From Trueperaceae bacterium (GTDB lineage Bacteria; Deinococcota; Deinococci; Deinococcales; Trueperaceae): 64,000 nt of DNA. Below, piece after piece: positions 34,720 to 43,008 of this stretch; position 1 is the first letter of the stretch; each line of letters begins with the position of its first letter. Made by a program: the position numbers and the translations under genes. Location of the stretch: positions 32,860 through 96,859 of the forward strand of contig DASVCN010000009.1 in assembly GCA_036381595.1 (NCBI GenBank). The letters are read 5' to 3'. The notes beneath the pieces were generated by a model that saw nothing but the letters and a program-made list of their open reading frames with translations, ran no database searches and had not been told where the DNA came from.

Positions 34720-35710
34720 CCTCTGCCGCTATCCCCCAGCGCTCCGCCCAGTCGGACAGTTCCGACGGCAGAGGAGGGACCTCACCGCCGAGGTCGCCGA
34801 CGATGTTGCTGACGTTGCTGTAGATCATGCCGATGTAGGTGCCGGCGGCGGTGCCTTCGGTGCCCAGAGCGTCGGAATAGAGTTGTGAGCCGATCTCGAC
34901 TCGATGTCCGCGCTGGACCGCGGCGTCGACGACCGCCTGGATGGTGCGGGGATTGATAGTGCTCTCGATGAACACCGCCGGCACCCGCCGGTGGGCGACT
35001 ATGTCGGCCATCCGCCTGATATCGGCCACTCCCGCCTCCGATTCGGTGCTGATGCCCTGGATCCCCTCCACTTCGATGCCGTAAGCGCGACCGAAGTAGG
35101 AGAAGGCGTCGTGGGCCGTGATGAGGATGCGCTGTTGGGGAGGGATGGTCGCTACGGCGGCCTTCACCCACTCGTGCAACGCCTGTAGGTTCGCCAGGTA
35201 TTCGCGGGCGTTCTCCTCGAAGTAGTCGCTGCACTCCGGCTGCAGTTCCGCGAAGACCCGGGCGATCACCGGCACCGTATCGGCCCAGAGTCCGACGTCC
35301 ATCCATACGTGCGGATCGACGCCGTAGGAATCCTCTGTCGTTATGACCTCCTCGCGGCCCACGGCGGCTTCGGATACAGCGATGGTGGGCTTGCGGCGGG
35401 AGAAACCTTCCAGCACCTCGCCCAGCTGTCCCTCGAGGAAGTAACCGCCGTAGAGGATGACCTCGGCCCGCTGGAAGATGCTCACGTCCCTGGCGCTGGC
35501 CTGGTAGACGTGGGGGTCGATACCGCTACCCATGATGGCGGTGACTTCGGCGCAATCGCCGCCCACGTTCCTGGCCACGTCTCCGATCATCCCCACCGTC
35601 GCGGCGACCCGCAAAGGTCGTGGTTGCGCCCAGGCGCTGCTCAGCAGCGACAGGATCGCCGCGGCGAACAGCAGCATCGGTAGCCTGAGCTGAGATGTCG
35701 GGAGAGCCAT
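34712..35710 (-). CDS. metal ABC transporter substrate-binding protein, Mn/Fe type
   Basis: A 332-residue cluster A-I binding protein with a cleavable signal peptide (hydrophobic 11-26, AWA before the mature QPRPLR). Metal ligands can be placed: His in GIDPHVYQASA, His in GVDPHVWMDVG, Glu in VFIESTINPRTI and Asp in SQLYSDALG. The His-rich loop of zinc-specific ZnuA is absent, favouring manganese or iron. No lipobox is seen, so it would be periplasmic and soluble, which fits a cell with an outer membrane. ATG with GGAGG upstream. First gene of the operon, behind the promoter and palindrome at 35751-35792. Confidence 0.93.
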   Translation of the reverse strand: MALPTSQLRLPMLLFAAAILSLLSSAWAQPRPLRVAATVGMIGDVARNVGGDCAEVTAIMGSGIDPHVYQASARDVSIFQRAEVILYGGYFLEGQLGEVLEGFSRRKPTIAVSEAAVGREEVITTEDSYGVDPHVWMDVGLWADTVPVIARVFAELQPECSDYFEENAREYLANLQALHEWVKAAVATIPPQQRILITAHDAFSYFGRAYGIEVEGIQGISTESEAGVADIRRMADIVAHRRVPAVFIESTINPRTIQAVVDAAVQRGHRVEIGSQLYSDALGTEGTAAGTYIGMIYSNVSNIVGDLGGEVPPLPSELSDWAERWGIAAEDE

Positions 35711-35750
35711 CGTTTCCTCCGGTGATGACGTGCCCCTTTGGAGGGGCGTT

Positions 35751-35792
35751 TTAGCTATGCCTAATCTAGCTACGGTTCTCGAACTGTGTCAA
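35751..35792 (-). promoter_or_regulatory. metal transporter promoter with overlapping DtxR/MntR-like palindrome
   Basis: On the minus strand a perfect TTGACA (35792-35787) and TAGATT (35768-35763) are 18 bases apart. TTAGGCATAGCTAA (35764-35751), with TTAG/CTAA arms, overlaps the end of the -10 box and the expected start site. TTAG...CTAA half-sites resemble operators of the DtxR/IdeR/MntR family, so metal-dependent repression is likely. A GCCCCT/AGGGGC hairpin follows in the leader. Confidence 0.7.
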
Positions 35793-35833
35793 GTTGCGCC
35801 GCTCCCGCCGCCAATTCGGCGCATCGCCCAGTT

Positions 35834-36268
35834 TCAGTTCAGGTTGCGAACGGGGTCGTGGCGTTCGTGGCGTTGCCGCAGGTAGAGGTAGAGGGCCAGG
35901 CCCAACGGCCCGGCGAACAGGGTCGCCAGCAGGTATGGCGCCGGTCGGACTCGCCAGTAGCCGGCGTCACGGAAGATCCAGATACCGGCGAAGAGGTCGA
36001 GGATGAGGATATGACTCCACAGCGCCAGGAAGCCCCACCGTTGCCCCAACGCGCTCCGGATCGCGACCGCCGAGAGGCCGAGCTCGGCCGGCGCCGCAGT
36101 TGCGAGCGCGGCCACCAGCAGCAGCGCATGAACGGCGCCCAGAACGATGAAGGGCCAAGGCGAGGTGACCATGCGGCGGGTGAGGCCCGCGCGGGGGAAC
36201 AGAAGCATCGCGCCCCAGAAAGGCAGGGGCAGGATCGAGATGAGTGCGAACAGATTCTCCACGATCAC
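35834..36268 (-). CDS. ABA4-like (DUF4281) membrane protein
   Basis: A 144-residue protein with four hydrophobic segments. It begins MIVENLFALISILPLPFWG and contains MLLFPRAGLTRRMVTSPWPF, then HILILDLFAGIWIFRDA and LLATLFAGPLGLALYL, which match the ABA4-like family. The plant relative is involved in neoxanthin formation; bacterial members are uncharacterised but occur with carotenoid producers, consistent with a pigmented Deinococcota. The GTG start overlaps the dtd stop by four bases, so it is coupled to dtd, with no obvious functional link. Confidence 0.82.
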   Translation of the reverse strand: MIVENLFALISILPLPFWGAMLLFPRAGLTRRMVTSPWPFIVLGAVHALLLVAALATAAPAELGLSAVAIRSALGQRWGFLALWSHILILDLFAGIWIFRDAGYWRVRPAPYLLATLFAGPLGLALYLYLRQRHERHDPVRNLN

Positions 36269-36726
36269 CCCTGCCTTGCCTGGAGTTCACTGCTGTCGAG
36301 CCATATCGTGACAGGGCCGTCGTTCACCAGTTCGACGGCCATGTCGGCACCGAACTCCCCGCTTTCGACCCTGAGGCCGGTGCGCGAGAGAGCACGGCAG
36401 TACTCGGAGCATAGCGGCTGAGCCCGCTCCGGCCTCGCAGCGGCCATGAACGAGGGGCGGTTGCCCCCACGGACGTCGGCGTAGAGCGTGAACTGACTGA
36501 CGACCAGTACGTCGCCGCCGGCATCGCTTACGCTTCGGTTCATCTTGCCTTCGTCATCGGGGAAGATCCGGAGCTTCGCGGTCTTGGCGGCGAGCAGTTC
36601 GGCCGTCACGGCATCATCGCCGTGGCTGACGCCCAGTAGCACGAGCAGACCGGCGCCGATCTCGCCGAGCAGCTCCTCGCCGCTGGTCACTCGCGCCCGC
36701 GAAACCCGCTGGACGAGCGCCCTCAA
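36265..36726 (-). CDS. dtd: D-aminoacyl-tRNA deacylase
   Basis: A 153-residue editing enzyme that removes D-amino acids and glycine mischarged on tRNA. The family motifs are intact: MRALVQRVSRARV at the N-terminus, the catalytic SQFTLYADVRGGNRPSF near 80 and the Gly-cisPro motif in NDGPVTIWLD near 133. The start is TTG with GGGAG seven bases upstream. It lies 34 bases after the uracil-DNA glycosylase gene on the same strand. Confidence 0.95.
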   Translation of the reverse strand: MRALVQRVSRARVTSGEELLGEIGAGLLVLLGVSHGDDAVTAELLAAKTAKLRIFPDDEGKMNRSVSDAGGDVLVVSQFTLYADVRGGNRPSFMAAARPERAQPLCSEYCRALSRTGLRVESGEFGADMAVELVNDGPVTIWLDSSELQARQG

Positions 36727-36760
36727 CCGCAGGCTCCCACTGGCTCCACGCCGCCTGGAT

Positions 36761-37375
36761 TCAGAAGAGAGCGTCCTGTCGGGCGGTGTCCAGGGTGACC
36801 ATGCCCGCCTTGGGCCCCAGGCTGTCGAGTTCGGCCTTCAGCGTCTTCATGTCCTGCCACATCTGCCACTTCGGTGAACCCTGTTCCCGGCTCGGGTTCC
36901 TCAGGAGGTAGGCCGGGTGGTAGAGCGGGAAGACCCTGATGCCGCACCAGTCGCGCCAGCTCCCACGGCACTTGGTGATCCCCTCTCTCGTCTGGAGGAG
37001 ATGCTGAGTGGGGACGTTCCCCAGGGTGGCGATCAACTGGGGCCGGATGAGGCGGATCTGTTCGACGAGCACGGGCTCGCTCGCTTCGATCTCCTCGGGA
37101 CGCGGATTGCGATTCCGTGGAGGGCGGAATTTCACGATGTTGGTGATGTAGATGTCGTCCCGGTGGATCCCGACGCTTTCGAGGATGCGGTCCAGCAACT
37201 GGCCAGCGCGTCCCACGAAGGGGCGGCCACTCAGATCCTCCTCCTCGCCAGGGGCCTCGCCGATGATCATCAGCTGTGCGTCGGGATCCCCTTCCCCGAA
37301 AACAAGGTTGTCGCTCAGTTCCGCCAGCGCATCGCCCTTGATCGCTGCGCGTCGTTCGAGGTCTTCAAGTGTCAC
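36761..37375 (-). CDS. family 4-type uracil-DNA glycosylase lacking the Fe-S cysteines
   Basis: The protein has 204 residues from a GTG. Motif [21 protein letters not shown] (39-58) and motif [11 protein letters not shown] (152-161) are those of family 4 enzymes, which excise uracil from DNA. Family 4 normally binds a 4Fe-4S cluster with four Cys: a pair near residues 11-15, one in the VKCRPP motif and one about 16 residues later. Here these read AAIKGDA, VKFRPP (Phe83) and EASEP (Ser99), so all four are gone. The only Cys are 136 and 144. The catalytic fold seems complete, so a cluster-free active enzyme is plausible. It sits upstream of dtd. Confidence 0.87.
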   Translation of the reverse strand: MTLEDLERRAAIKGDALAELSDNLVFGEGDPDAQLMIIGEAPGEEEDLSGRPFVGRAGQLLDRILESVGIHRDDIYITNIVKFRPPRNRNPRPEEIEASEPVLVEQIRLIRPQLIATLGNVPTQHLLQTREGITKCRGSWRDWCGIRVFPLYHPAYLLRNPSREQGSPKWQMWQDMKTLKAELDSLGPKAGMVTLDTARQDALF

Positions 37376-37408
37376 GTAGTAGGTCTACCACAACCCGCCG
37401 GTTGCCGC

Positions 37409-37777
37409 TCACCGCAGGGCCTGGCGCTGGCTCCTCACCTCTCGCCTGACCTTCGGCTCCAGGCCGACCATAAGGAAGAAGTTCTCGAGGGCGTTCTCCC
37501 GCCCCTTCACTTCGATGTGCTCGCCTGATGAGGTGCCGGTGACGAATGGCAACTCCTGGTAGCAGCGAAGCGCCTCCTGGACCACCTCCTGGGGACTGCG
37601 AGTCTCGGCCAGCTGGCTCAGGTGGGCGTATACGCTGCGCCGAGCCTCCGCGTGACGACGGAAATCGTCGGGCTTCTCTGCATCTGCCGCCAGCAGGATG
37701 TCCTGCTTGGCGATGCGACGGTAGTGTTTGAGGCCGCGCTTGATCTCCTCGGAGCTGAGAACCACGTTCACTTCCAT
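37409..37777 (-). CDS. conserved-looking hypothetical protein, helical (122 aa)
   Basis: The ATG at 37777 has AAAGGAG six bases upstream; the longer open frame upstream runs through a terminator and is not used. The protein starts MEVNVVLSSEEIKRGLKHYR and is mainly alpha-helical, with many charged residues and a basic C-terminal end (EPKVRREVRSQRQALR). One Cys, no signal peptide, no membrane segment. I do not recognise the family. It lies between the terminator at 37820 and the uracil-DNA glycosylase gene 33 bases downstream, so the two are probably co-transcribed. Confidence 0.7.
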   Translation of the reverse strand: MEVNVVLSSEEIKRGLKHYRRIAKQDILLAADAEKPDDFRRHAEARRSVYAHLSQLAETRSPQEVVQEALRCYQELPFVTGTSSGEHIEVKGRENALENFFLMVGLEPKVRREVRSQRQALR

Positions 37778-37819
37778 CGTCTCTCCTTTCGCGCCAGTGG
37801 CGGGAACGGGGGCGGCACG

Positions 37820-37855
37820 AAAAAAACGCGGCCGCATCCCCAGGGTTGCGGCGCG
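37820..37855 (-). terminator. intrinsic terminator after the zinc-ribbon gene
   Basis: On the minus strand a GC-rich stem (GCCGCA with TGCGGC, extended past one bulge by CGCG/CGCG) closes a 9-base loop and is followed by seven T residues. It ends 20 bases past the zinc-ribbon stop. This is the strongest T-run terminator in the window. Confidence 0.85.
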
Positions 37856-37875
37856 CGAGTTCGCTGCGGCTGACA

Positions 37876-38103
37876 TCAGGCTTTGATCGACTTGAAGGGG
37901 ACGGGGGGCGGGGCGCCGGACTCGTTCTCGAGCAGGTCCCCGCTGTATCGCTGAAGGTCCGACAGTTCCTGCTGGTCCGAACGGAAGCCGCAGACCCTGC
38001 ACTCGAGCTCGCTGAAGCCCTCCTCGTACTGGTAGGTCACCGTGTCCCGGCTGCCGCACGCGGGGCAGGGCTCTTCGTCGAAGCTTCCTTCGGCGTCAAA
38101 CAT
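37876..38103 (-). CDS. small zinc-ribbon protein (75 aa)
   Basis: ATG at 38103 with GGGAGGT five bases upstream. Two CxxC pairs, CPAC at residues 13-16 and CRVC at 35-38, form a zinc ribbon of the type seen in small nucleic-acid-binding proteins. The C-terminal third is acidic and proline-rich. It forms a single-gene unit between a TACAAT promoter box (38127-38122) and the strong terminator at 37820-37855. No specific function can be assigned. Confidence 0.85.
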   Translation of the reverse strand: MFDAEGSFDEEPCPACGSRDTVTYQYEEGFSELECRVCGFRSDQQELSDLQRYSGDLLENESGAPPPVPFKSIKA

Positions 38104-38121
38104 CCGCACCTCCCGGGCTTC

Positions 38122-38127
38122 ATTGTA
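38122..38127 (-). promoter_or_regulatory. -10 box TACAAT of the zinc-ribbon gene
   Basis: TACAAT lies 18 bases before the zinc-ribbon ATG on the minus strand, leaving room for its ribosome binding site; the -35 region is weak. Confidence 0.5.
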
Positions 38128-38312
38128 GGCTGTCGCGCCGGGGCGAACGTCAGGTCGCTCCAAGTCTCCGGACTGTAGGTGGGGTAGGGCGCGAATGGAC
38201 GCCCTCGCAGGAAGCGCGGTTCGCTTCTGCCTCGCGTTGTACGGGCGCCACCTCGCAGTCGGGTTCAGTGGTGGCACTGCCAGCCAGGCAGGCAGCCGGG
38301 ACGGCAACCTGT

Positions 38313-39938
38313 TCATCCTGAGCGGGACTGGGCGACGAGTTCCCGAGCGTTGCGCAACGAAGCCTCGGTGACGTCGCCGCTGAGCATCCGTGCGATCTCC
38401 TGCTCCCGCTCGTGCGGCTCCAGCTGGTGTACCCGGGTGACGGTGCGCCCCTCCTTGCCCTGCTTCTCGACGAAGTACTGGGCATCGGCGAAGGCAGCGA
38501 CCTGCGGCAGATGAGTGACGACGAGGACCTGGTGGTCGCGCGAGAGCTGCCGGAGGAGCGATCCCACCGCGCGCGCCGTCTTGCCTCCGATGCCGGCATC
38601 CACCTCGTCGAACACGAGAACCGGCTTGTCGGAGCCCGTGACCACGTCGAGCGCGAGCATGACTCGTGAGAGCTCGCCGCCGGAACCGACCGCGGCGAGG
38701 TCGGCCAGCGGCTCCCCTGGGTTGGCGCTGAAGTCGAAGCGGACCTTTTCGAGTCCGTACGGTCCCGGTTCGGGCGAACGTTCGAGCCTCACCTCGAAGC
38801 GTGCTCCCGTCATCCCCAACTGGCCGAGGAGTTCGCTAACCCGCTTCGCCAGCTCGTCCCCCGCCCGTTCGCGGGCGCGGCCGACCGTCTTGCCAAGGTC
38901 ATCGAGTTCGCTGCGCAGGCTCGCGAGCCGTCGCTCCAGCTCATCGGCGTCGAACTCTGCGCCCTCGAGGCGCTCCAACTGGGCTGCCGCTTCGTTTCGG
39001 TAGGCGAGGACCGCTTCGACCGTGTCACCGTACTTCCGTTCCAGTGCCTCGATCCTGGCCAGTCGCGCCTCGACCCGATCGAGCTCGGCAGGATCCATCT
39101 CGAAGTCGGCGAGGAACGACTCGATCTCGTCGCCTGTCGCCTGCAGAGAGGCGCGCGCTTCCTCCAACTCCGCGGCCAACGGCGCCAAAGCGGCGTGGTG
39201 CCGGGCGGCGTTCGCGAGATCGCGAGCGGCGTTGGCCAGAAGCGCAACGGCGCTTCTCTCCCCATCGCTCACGAGCGAATGGGCGCTGGCCGCGTTCTGT
39301 ACGATGCGCTCTGCGTGCCTCAGGCTCTCGGCGCGTCCACGCAGGATCGCCTCCTCGCCTGGGCGCAGCTGCGCCGCATCGATCTCGTCGATCTCGTAAC
39401 GGAGTGACCCCTGCCGGCGCTCCCGCTCTCGGCTGCTCTCGCGCAGCTCGGCGAGTCGAGCGTTGCCGCGCTGGTGCTCCAGGAACGCTGCCCGGTAGCG
39501 AGCCAGCGACTCCCGAGCCGCGTCATCGACGAGCCGGTCGACACGGCGCCGCGGCTCCTCGGCCTGAGCCAGCGCCTGGGCGGCGTGCTGTCCGTGGATG
39601 GCAACCAGGGAGCCGATCCGTTCACCCAACTCGGATACCGTTACGAGCTCGCCGTCGATCCGGGCATGTGAGCGCCCCTCGGCCTGAACCCGTCGGGAGG
39701 CGGAGATCTCGCCGGCTCCACTTCCTTCGCCCCGGAAGAATCCCTGGACGAGGGCCGCAGTGCAGCCGGCACGGATCATCCCCGTGTCGGCGCGGGCGCC
39801 CACCAGCAGGGTGAGGGCGTCGACGAGGATCGATTTGCCGGCGCCCGTTTCGCCGGTTAGGGCGTTGAGGCCGGGGGCCAGCTCCAGCCGTAACTCGTCG
39901 ACGATCGCGAAGTCCTTGAGCTCGAGAGCACTCAGCAC
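38313..39938 (-). CDS. recN: DNA repair protein RecN
   Basis: A 541-residue SMC-like ATPase that acts early in double-strand break repair. Walker A GETGAGKSILVDALTL near 29-44 and the N-terminal LELKDFAIVDELRLELAPG are canonical. The middle (about 150-360) is a coiled coil rich in Ala, Glu and Arg. The C-terminal part has the signature VGSGGELSRVMLALDVV, Walker B VLVFDEVDAGIGG and VVTHLPQVAAFAD. The GTG start follows TATACT by eight bases. RecN is conserved in Deinococcota and contributes to radiation resistance there. Confidence 0.96.
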   Translation of the reverse strand: MLSALELKDFAIVDELRLELAPGLNALTGETGAGKSILVDALTLLVGARADTGMIRAGCTAALVQGFFRGEGSGAGEISASRRVQAEGRSHARIDGELVTVSELGERIGSLVAIHGQHAAQALAQAEEPRRRVDRLVDDAARESLARYRAAFLEHQRGNARLAELRESSRERERRQGSLRYEIDEIDAAQLRPGEEAILRGRAESLRHAERIVQNAASAHSLVSDGERSAVALLANAARDLANAARHHAALAPLAAELEEARASLQATGDEIESFLADFEMDPAELDRVEARLARIEALERKYGDTVEAVLAYRNEAAAQLERLEGAEFDADELERRLASLRSELDDLGKTVGRARERAGDELAKRVSELLGQLGMTGARFEVRLERSPEPGPYGLEKVRFDFSANPGEPLADLAAVGSGGELSRVMLALDVVTGSDKPVLVFDEVDAGIGGKTARAVGSLLRQLSRDHQVLVVTHLPQVAAFADAQYFVEKQGKEGRTVTRVHQLEPHEREQEIARMLSGDVTEASLRNARELVAQSRSG

Positions 39939-40023
39939 GCTTCAACAGTATATTTCGTGCTCTCCGCGGTTCCGCCCAGGCCTGGGCCCGTGCCGGGACA
40001 GGAGCGGCGGTCGCAGCGACGTC

Positions 40024-41217
40024 TCAGGCCGGAACCGGGGAGGACGCCCTCTGGTAATCGAGTATCGACGAGATGAACAGCTTGCCGGCCACCAGCATCG
40101 CCCGCTCGTCGACATCGAACAGGGGGTGGTGATGGGGGTGGACCGCGCCCTGCTCCTGGTTCCGGCCACCTACGAAGAAGAAAGCGCCGGGGACCTTCTG
40201 GAGGTAGTAGGCGAAGTCCTCACCGCCCATCATCGGCTCGATCGTCTGCACGTTCTCACGGCCCAGCAGTTCGCTCGCCAGTCGCATCACTCTGGCTGCC
40301 TCCGCTTCGTCGTTGAGTACGGCCGGGTAACCGTCGTGGTAGTCGAGTCTGCCCGTCGCGCCCGCTGCCTGGCAGGTGCCATCGACGATCCTGGCCAGTG
40401 CCTCCTTGATGCTCTGGCGCACCTCCTCGTCGAAGGCCCGCACCGTGCCCTTGAGGCGGGCGGTTTCGGGGATGACGTTGAAGGCGTTTCCGGCGCTCAG
40501 TGCGCCGATCGTCACTACCGCCGACTTCAGCGGATCGACCCCGCGACTCACTATCTGCTGCAGGTTCACCACCAACTGGCTGGCCGTCACTATCGGATCC
40601 ACCGCCAGGTGCGGCATCGCCCCGTGCCCGCCGCGACCCGTTATCTCCACGTCGAAAGAGTCGGCCGCTGCCATCAGGGGACCCGGCCGGACGCCTACCT
40701 TGCCGAAGTCGGCAGGCGAGTGCACGTGCGCTCCGTAGATGACGTCGACCCCCTCGAGGCAGCCGTCCTCGATCATCGGCCTGGCTCCCCCCGGGGTGAG
40801 CTCCTCGGCGAACTGGTGGATGAATACGACCGCTCCGCTCAGCTCCTCGCGGGCTTCGCTGAGCACCTTGGCCACGCCCAGCAGGCCAGCGGTGTGGATG
40901 TCGTGCCCGCAGGCGTGCATGACGCCAGGAACCGTCGACTTGTACGGCACATCCTTCTCGTCCTGGATGGGGAGGGCGTCGAAGTCGGCGCGCAGGGCGA
41001 CGGTGGGCCCGGGTCGGCTTCCCTCGAGGCGGGCGACGACTCCTCGTCCGCCCACCCCGGTCCTGACGTCGAGGCCCAACGACCTGTGGAAATCGGCGAT
41101 GCGGGCGGGAGTGCGCTCCTCCTGGAACGACAGCTCGGGGTGCATGTGGAGGTCGCGGCGGAACTCCACGAGTTCGGGGAAGAGGGCATCGAGTCTGCGG
41201 AACAACGCGTCGTGCAT
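40024..41217 (-). CDS. M20 family metallo-amidohydrolase (N-acyl amino acid / hippurate hydrolase type)
   Basis: A 397-residue di-metal hydrolase. Metal-site segments are visible: RRDLHMHPELSFQE near 20-33, ALRADFDALPIQD near 75-88, VMHACGHDIHTAGLLG near 98-113, the catalytic EE in HQFAEELTPGG near 132-140 and MMGGEDFAYYL near 340. The IMDH-like dimerisation part has TGRGGHGAMPHLAVDPI. Substrates of the family are N-acyl or aryl amides of amino acids. TATGCT lies five bases before the ATG (leaderless type). Divergent from the peptide-importer operon, which may deliver its substrates. Confidence 0.92.
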   Translation of the reverse strand: MHDALFRRLDALFPELVEFRRDLHMHPELSFQEERTPARIADFHRSLGLDVRTGVGGRGVVARLEGSRPGPTVALRADFDALPIQDEKDVPYKSTVPGVMHACGHDIHTAGLLGVAKVLSEAREELSGAVVFIHQFAEELTPGGARPMIEDGCLEGVDVIYGAHVHSPADFGKVGVRPGPLMAAADSFDVEITGRGGHGAMPHLAVDPIVTASQLVVNLQQIVSRGVDPLKSAVVTIGALSAGNAFNVIPETARLKGTVRAFDEEVRQSIKEALARIVDGTCQAAGATGRLDYHDGYPAVLNDEAEAARVMRLASELLGRENVQTIEPMMGGEDFAYYLQKVPGAFFFVGGRNQEQGAVHPHHHPLFDVDERAMLVAGKLFISSILDYQRASSPVPA

Positions 41218-41269
41218 AGCCCAGCATAACCTCCGGCTTCATCGTTCCGGCAGCGTACCGGCCGGCGTG

Positions 41270-41298
41270 TTGTGTGCGTGGTCGACCTGGGGTACTCT
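41270..41298 (+). promoter_or_regulatory. promoter of the peptide-importer operon (TTGTGT-17-TACTCT)
   Basis: TTGTGT (41270-41275) and TACTCT (41293-41298) are 17 bases apart; the binding-protein ATG with its AGGAGGT lies 23 bases further. Confidence 0.65.
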
Positions 41299-41321
41299 CG
41301 AGTTGCAGGAGGTGCAAAGTT

Positions 41322-42854
41322 ATGCGAGTCGTTTTCATCAAGGGAGTCGTGTCTTTCCTGGCGGTGCTCCTCAGCTTCGGGGTGGCACAGGAGACGTTCC
41401 GCATAGCTATCGGCGTAGATGCCGATACGCTCGACCCGGTACAGGGCACCACTACGACGGTCGACAACATAGTCGACTACATGGCCCAGACGCTTATAGG
41501 CATCGACGAGAGCGGAGGCCTGGTGCCGCTGCTGGCGACCGAATGGGAGACGGCCGAGGACGGGCTCAGCATGAACATCACCCTGCGCGACGGGGTCACC
41601 TTCCACGACGGCACCGAACTCACCTCCGAGGTCGTCGCCTGGAATATCGAGCGCCTGATCGACCCGAACGTCCGGGTGCCGCGTCGAGGCGCTTACACCG
41701 CCATCGAGGGCGTCGAGATCGTCGACGACCTTCACCTGCGCATCCTGTTGAGCGAGCCCGCACCGTATCTCGCCGGCGCGCTCACGCAGACCACGGCAGC
41801 CCTGATCTCCCCCGACTCGGTCGAGGCCCAGGGGAACAGCTACGAGAACGTCACCAGACCCGTGGGAACGGGGCCCTACGTTTTCGAGTCGCGCTCCTTC
41901 GGCGAGCGGATAGTCGTGAACAGGTTCGACGACTACTGGGGCGAGCTGCCCTACTACGAGCAGGTGATCTTCCAAATCGTGCCCGAAGCGACCACCCGGG
42001 AGAGCCTCATACTCTCCGGTCAGGTGGACATGATCATCCTGCCGCCCGCTTCGGACATCCCGGCCCTCCAGGCCAACCCCGCCGTCGAAGTGGTGATGGG
42101 ACCGAGCGACCGCACTATCTTCATCGTCATCAACACCACCGACCCGGCTCTCGACGACCCGCGGGTGCGCCAGGCGCTCAACTACGCGGTCGACAAGCAG
42201 GCGATCGTCGATGGCATCCTCTTCGGAGCCGCGACGGTGATGGACGCTCCCATGGCCGAGAGCATCTTCGGCTACGAACCGATCGGCACCTACGAGTACG
42301 ATCCGGAGCGGGCTCGCGAGCTGCTCGCCGAAGCTGGCGTAGAGGAGGGTTCGCTTACCCTCGACTTCATGTCGCCCACCGGCCGCTACGTGCAGGACTT
42401 CCCGGCCTCCCAGGCGATCGCCAGCTACCTGGACGACGTGGGCATAAACGCCCAGGTGCGAACGATGGACTGGCCCACCTACATCGGCACGATGACCCAG
42501 CCTGTGGAGCAGAACGAGACGCAGCTTCACCTCCTCGGTTGGGCGCCCGCGTTCCTCGACGCCTCCCAGCAGATGCAGCAGTTCCACAGCTCGCAGCACC
42601 CGCCCGCTGGCCTGGCGACGTCGTTCTATCACAACGCTGAGGTGGACCGGCTGATAGACGAGGCGAACGCCGAGGTCGATCCGGAACGCCGACAGGAGCT
42701 CTACGCCCAGGCGTCGCGGATCATCTGGGATGAGGCTCCATGGATCTTCCTCTGGGTGCAGAGCTTCCCCATGGTGCATTCGGCCGACGTCACCAACATA
42801 AGTGGTCTGCCGAACGAGAAGTTCTACGCGATCTACGCCCGGCCCGCGGAGTGA
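41322..42854 (+). CDS. peptide/nickel-type ABC transporter substrate-binding protein
   Basis: The protein has 510 residues from the ATG at 41322, with a perfect AGGAGGT eight bases upstream. A signal peptide (MRVVFIKGVVSFLAVLLSFG) is cleaved near VAQETF; there is no lipobox Cys, so the mature protein is periplasmic. The SBP_bac_5 fold shows LDPVQGTTTTVDNIVDYMAQ, LRDGVTFHDGTELTSEVV and RPVGTGPYVFESR, and a C-terminal lobe ending in FLWVQSFPMVHS. It delivers peptides or similar solutes to the permeases encoded next. A large hairpin follows the gene (42905-42932). Confidence 0.93.
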   Translation: MRVVFIKGVVSFLAVLLSFGVAQETFRIAIGVDADTLDPVQGTTTTVDNIVDYMAQTLIGIDESGGLVPLLATEWETAEDGLSMNITLRDGVTFHDGTELTSEVVAWNIERLIDPNVRVPRRGAYTAIEGVEIVDDLHLRILLSEPAPYLAGALTQTTAALISPDSVEAQGNSYENVTRPVGTGPYVFESRSFGERIVVNRFDDYWGELPYYEQVIFQIVPEATTRESLILSGQVDMIILPPASDIPALQANPAVEVVMGPSDRTIFIVINTTDPALDDPRVRQALNYAVDKQAIVDGILFGAATVMDAPMAESIFGYEPIGTYEYDPERARELLAEAGVEEGSLTLDFMSPTGRYVQDFPASQAIASYLDDVGINAQVRTMDWPTYIGTMTQPVEQNETQLHLLGWAPAFLDASQQMQQFHSSQHPPAGLATSFYHNAEVDRLIDEANAEVDPERRQELYAQASRIIWDEAPWIFLWVQSFPMVHSADVTNISGLPNEKFYAIYARPAE

Positions 42855-42904
42855 TCCTCCGGCCCGAGCCTGTGTGACTCGCTCACCCGTCCACCTTCTC
42901 GACC

Positions 42905-42932
42905 TGCGGATCGGCCCTCGGGCCGGTCCGCA
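42905..42932 (+). promoter_or_regulatory. large intercistronic hairpin between binding protein and permease genes
   Basis: TGCGGATCGGCCC and GGGCCGGTCCGCA form a 13-bp stem (one G-T pair) around a two-base turn, 50 bases after the binding-protein stop. There is no T run. Such hairpins usually protect the upstream message from 3' decay, or terminate partially, so more binding protein than permease is made. Confidence 0.6.
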
Positions 42933-43008
42933 CTGCCTGGCCCCAGGACCACGAGATGAGGACCGCCCGCGGCGTTCGCCCGGGCCCGGGAACGAACGGA
43001 ACGAGTAG

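Noticed and set aside
40739..42779. Very long open frames on both strands across the M20 and binding-protein genes (over 600 codons each)
   Set aside because: They run antisense or out of frame to genes with intact motifs, and their translations are Arg/Pro/His-rich, as expected for shadow frames in GC-rich DNA.
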